The notes under the pieces are model-generated. The model was not told where the DNA came from. It worked only from the letters and a program-made list of their open reading frames with translations, and did no database searches. A stretch of DNA of 5,720 nt from Paracoccaceae bacterium (GTDB lineage: Bacteria > Pseudomonadota > Alphaproteobacteria > Rhodobacterales > Rhodobacteraceae), in the NCBI GenBank assembly GCA_003512825.1, contig DOOI01000011.1, positions 5,184 to 10,903 of the forward strand, in the 5' to 3' direction. This document shows, in pieces, positions 5,440 to 5,720 of this stretch. Numbering within the stretch: position 1 is the stretch's first letter; the number at the start of each line of letters is the position of its first letter. Position numbers and translations under genes: made by a program.

Positions 5440-5720
5440 CCACGACCCGCCTCTTTCTGGTCCGCCACGGGCCGACCCACGCCAAGGCCATGGTCGGCTG
5501 GACGGACTTGCCCGCCGACCTTTCCGATACCGCCCAAGTGGCCCGCCTCGACGCCGCCCTCCCCTCCGAAGCGCTGGTCATCTCATCTGACCTCTCCCGC
5601 GCCGTCGCTACCGCCGACGCCATCCAAAACACCCGCCCGCGCCTGCCCCATGATCGTGATCTGCGCGAAATCCACTTCGGGGATTGGGAAATGCAAAACT
5701 GGCGAGACATCGAAGACCAA
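5436..5720 (+). CDS. Histidine phosphatase family protein, possibly CobC-like (partial, runs off right edge)
   Basis: The frame is open from ATG 5436 to the end of the window: 95 codons, 3' end missing. LFLVRHGPTH (6-15) carries the phosphorylated-histidine motif RHG (R10, H11). SSDLSRAVATADAI (50-63) supplies the second arginine (R55), and LREIHFGDWE (76-85) has the acidic proton donor, probably E78. These are the core of the phosphoglycerate-mutase-like/alpha-ribazole phosphatase family. CobC removes the phosphate from alpha-ribazole 5'-phosphate or adenosylcobalamin 5'-phosphate, and the LREIHFGDWE form plus cobU two genes upstream favour that role, but the family is broad and the end is absent. 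The start overlaps the DUF2855 stop by four bases (ATGA), which decides the start and implies one operon. Confidence 0.85.
   Translation, partial: MTTTRLFLVRHGPTHAKAMVGWTDLPADLSDTAQVARLDAALPSEALVISSDLSRAVATADAIQNTRPRLPHDRDLREIHFGDWEMQNWRDIEDQ

Overview
The window looks like a piece of an alphaproteobacterial chromosome, most likely family Rhodobacteraceae (Roseobacter/Rhodobacter group). The reasons are high G+C content, a sigma-32 paralogue of the RpoHII type, a promoter resembling the Rhodobacter RpoE consensus upstream of it, and the alphaproteobacterial style of the encoded proteins. This is inferred from sequence character and remembered families, not from a search. There is no sign of a phage, insertion sequence, CRISPR array or RNA gene.

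Layout. The left two thirds (1-3609) is a minus-strand gene train, read from right to left: rpoH2-like sigma factor, ChaN-family exported protein, coaBC (coenzyme A synthesis), dut (dUTPase), and the start of a small membrane protein that runs off the left edge. The right third is read from left to right: cobU/cobP (cobinamide kinase/guanylyltransferase), a DUF2855 protein with a dehydrogenase-like look, and the first 95 codons of a histidine phosphatase that runs off the right edge. The two trains diverge from a 108-bp region (3610-3717). That region holds a good RpoE-type promoter for the sigma factor, and its -35 box lies inside the cobU leader.

How the genes may work together. rpoH2 and chaN overlap by one base (TGATG), so they are probably translationally coupled. 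coaBC follows 66 bp later, dut 91 bp after that, and the membrane gene 23 bp after dut. One long transcript could place CoA and dUTP housekeeping genes behind a stress-induced sigma factor. Two structured gaps (a 10-bp hairpin after chaN, and a terminator-like GC/U-rich motif after coaBC) could adjust expression along it. On the other side, cobU and a CobC-like phosphatase belong to the nucleotide-loop assembly part of cobalamin synthesis. The DUF2855 gene between them overlaps the phosphatase by four bases (ATGA) and has no known function.

Overall the content is ordinary core genome. No new biological system is evident. The observations worth checking are the shared divergent control region, the strand-asymmetric hairpin between chaN and coaBC, and the DUF2855 gene held between two apparent cobalamin genes.
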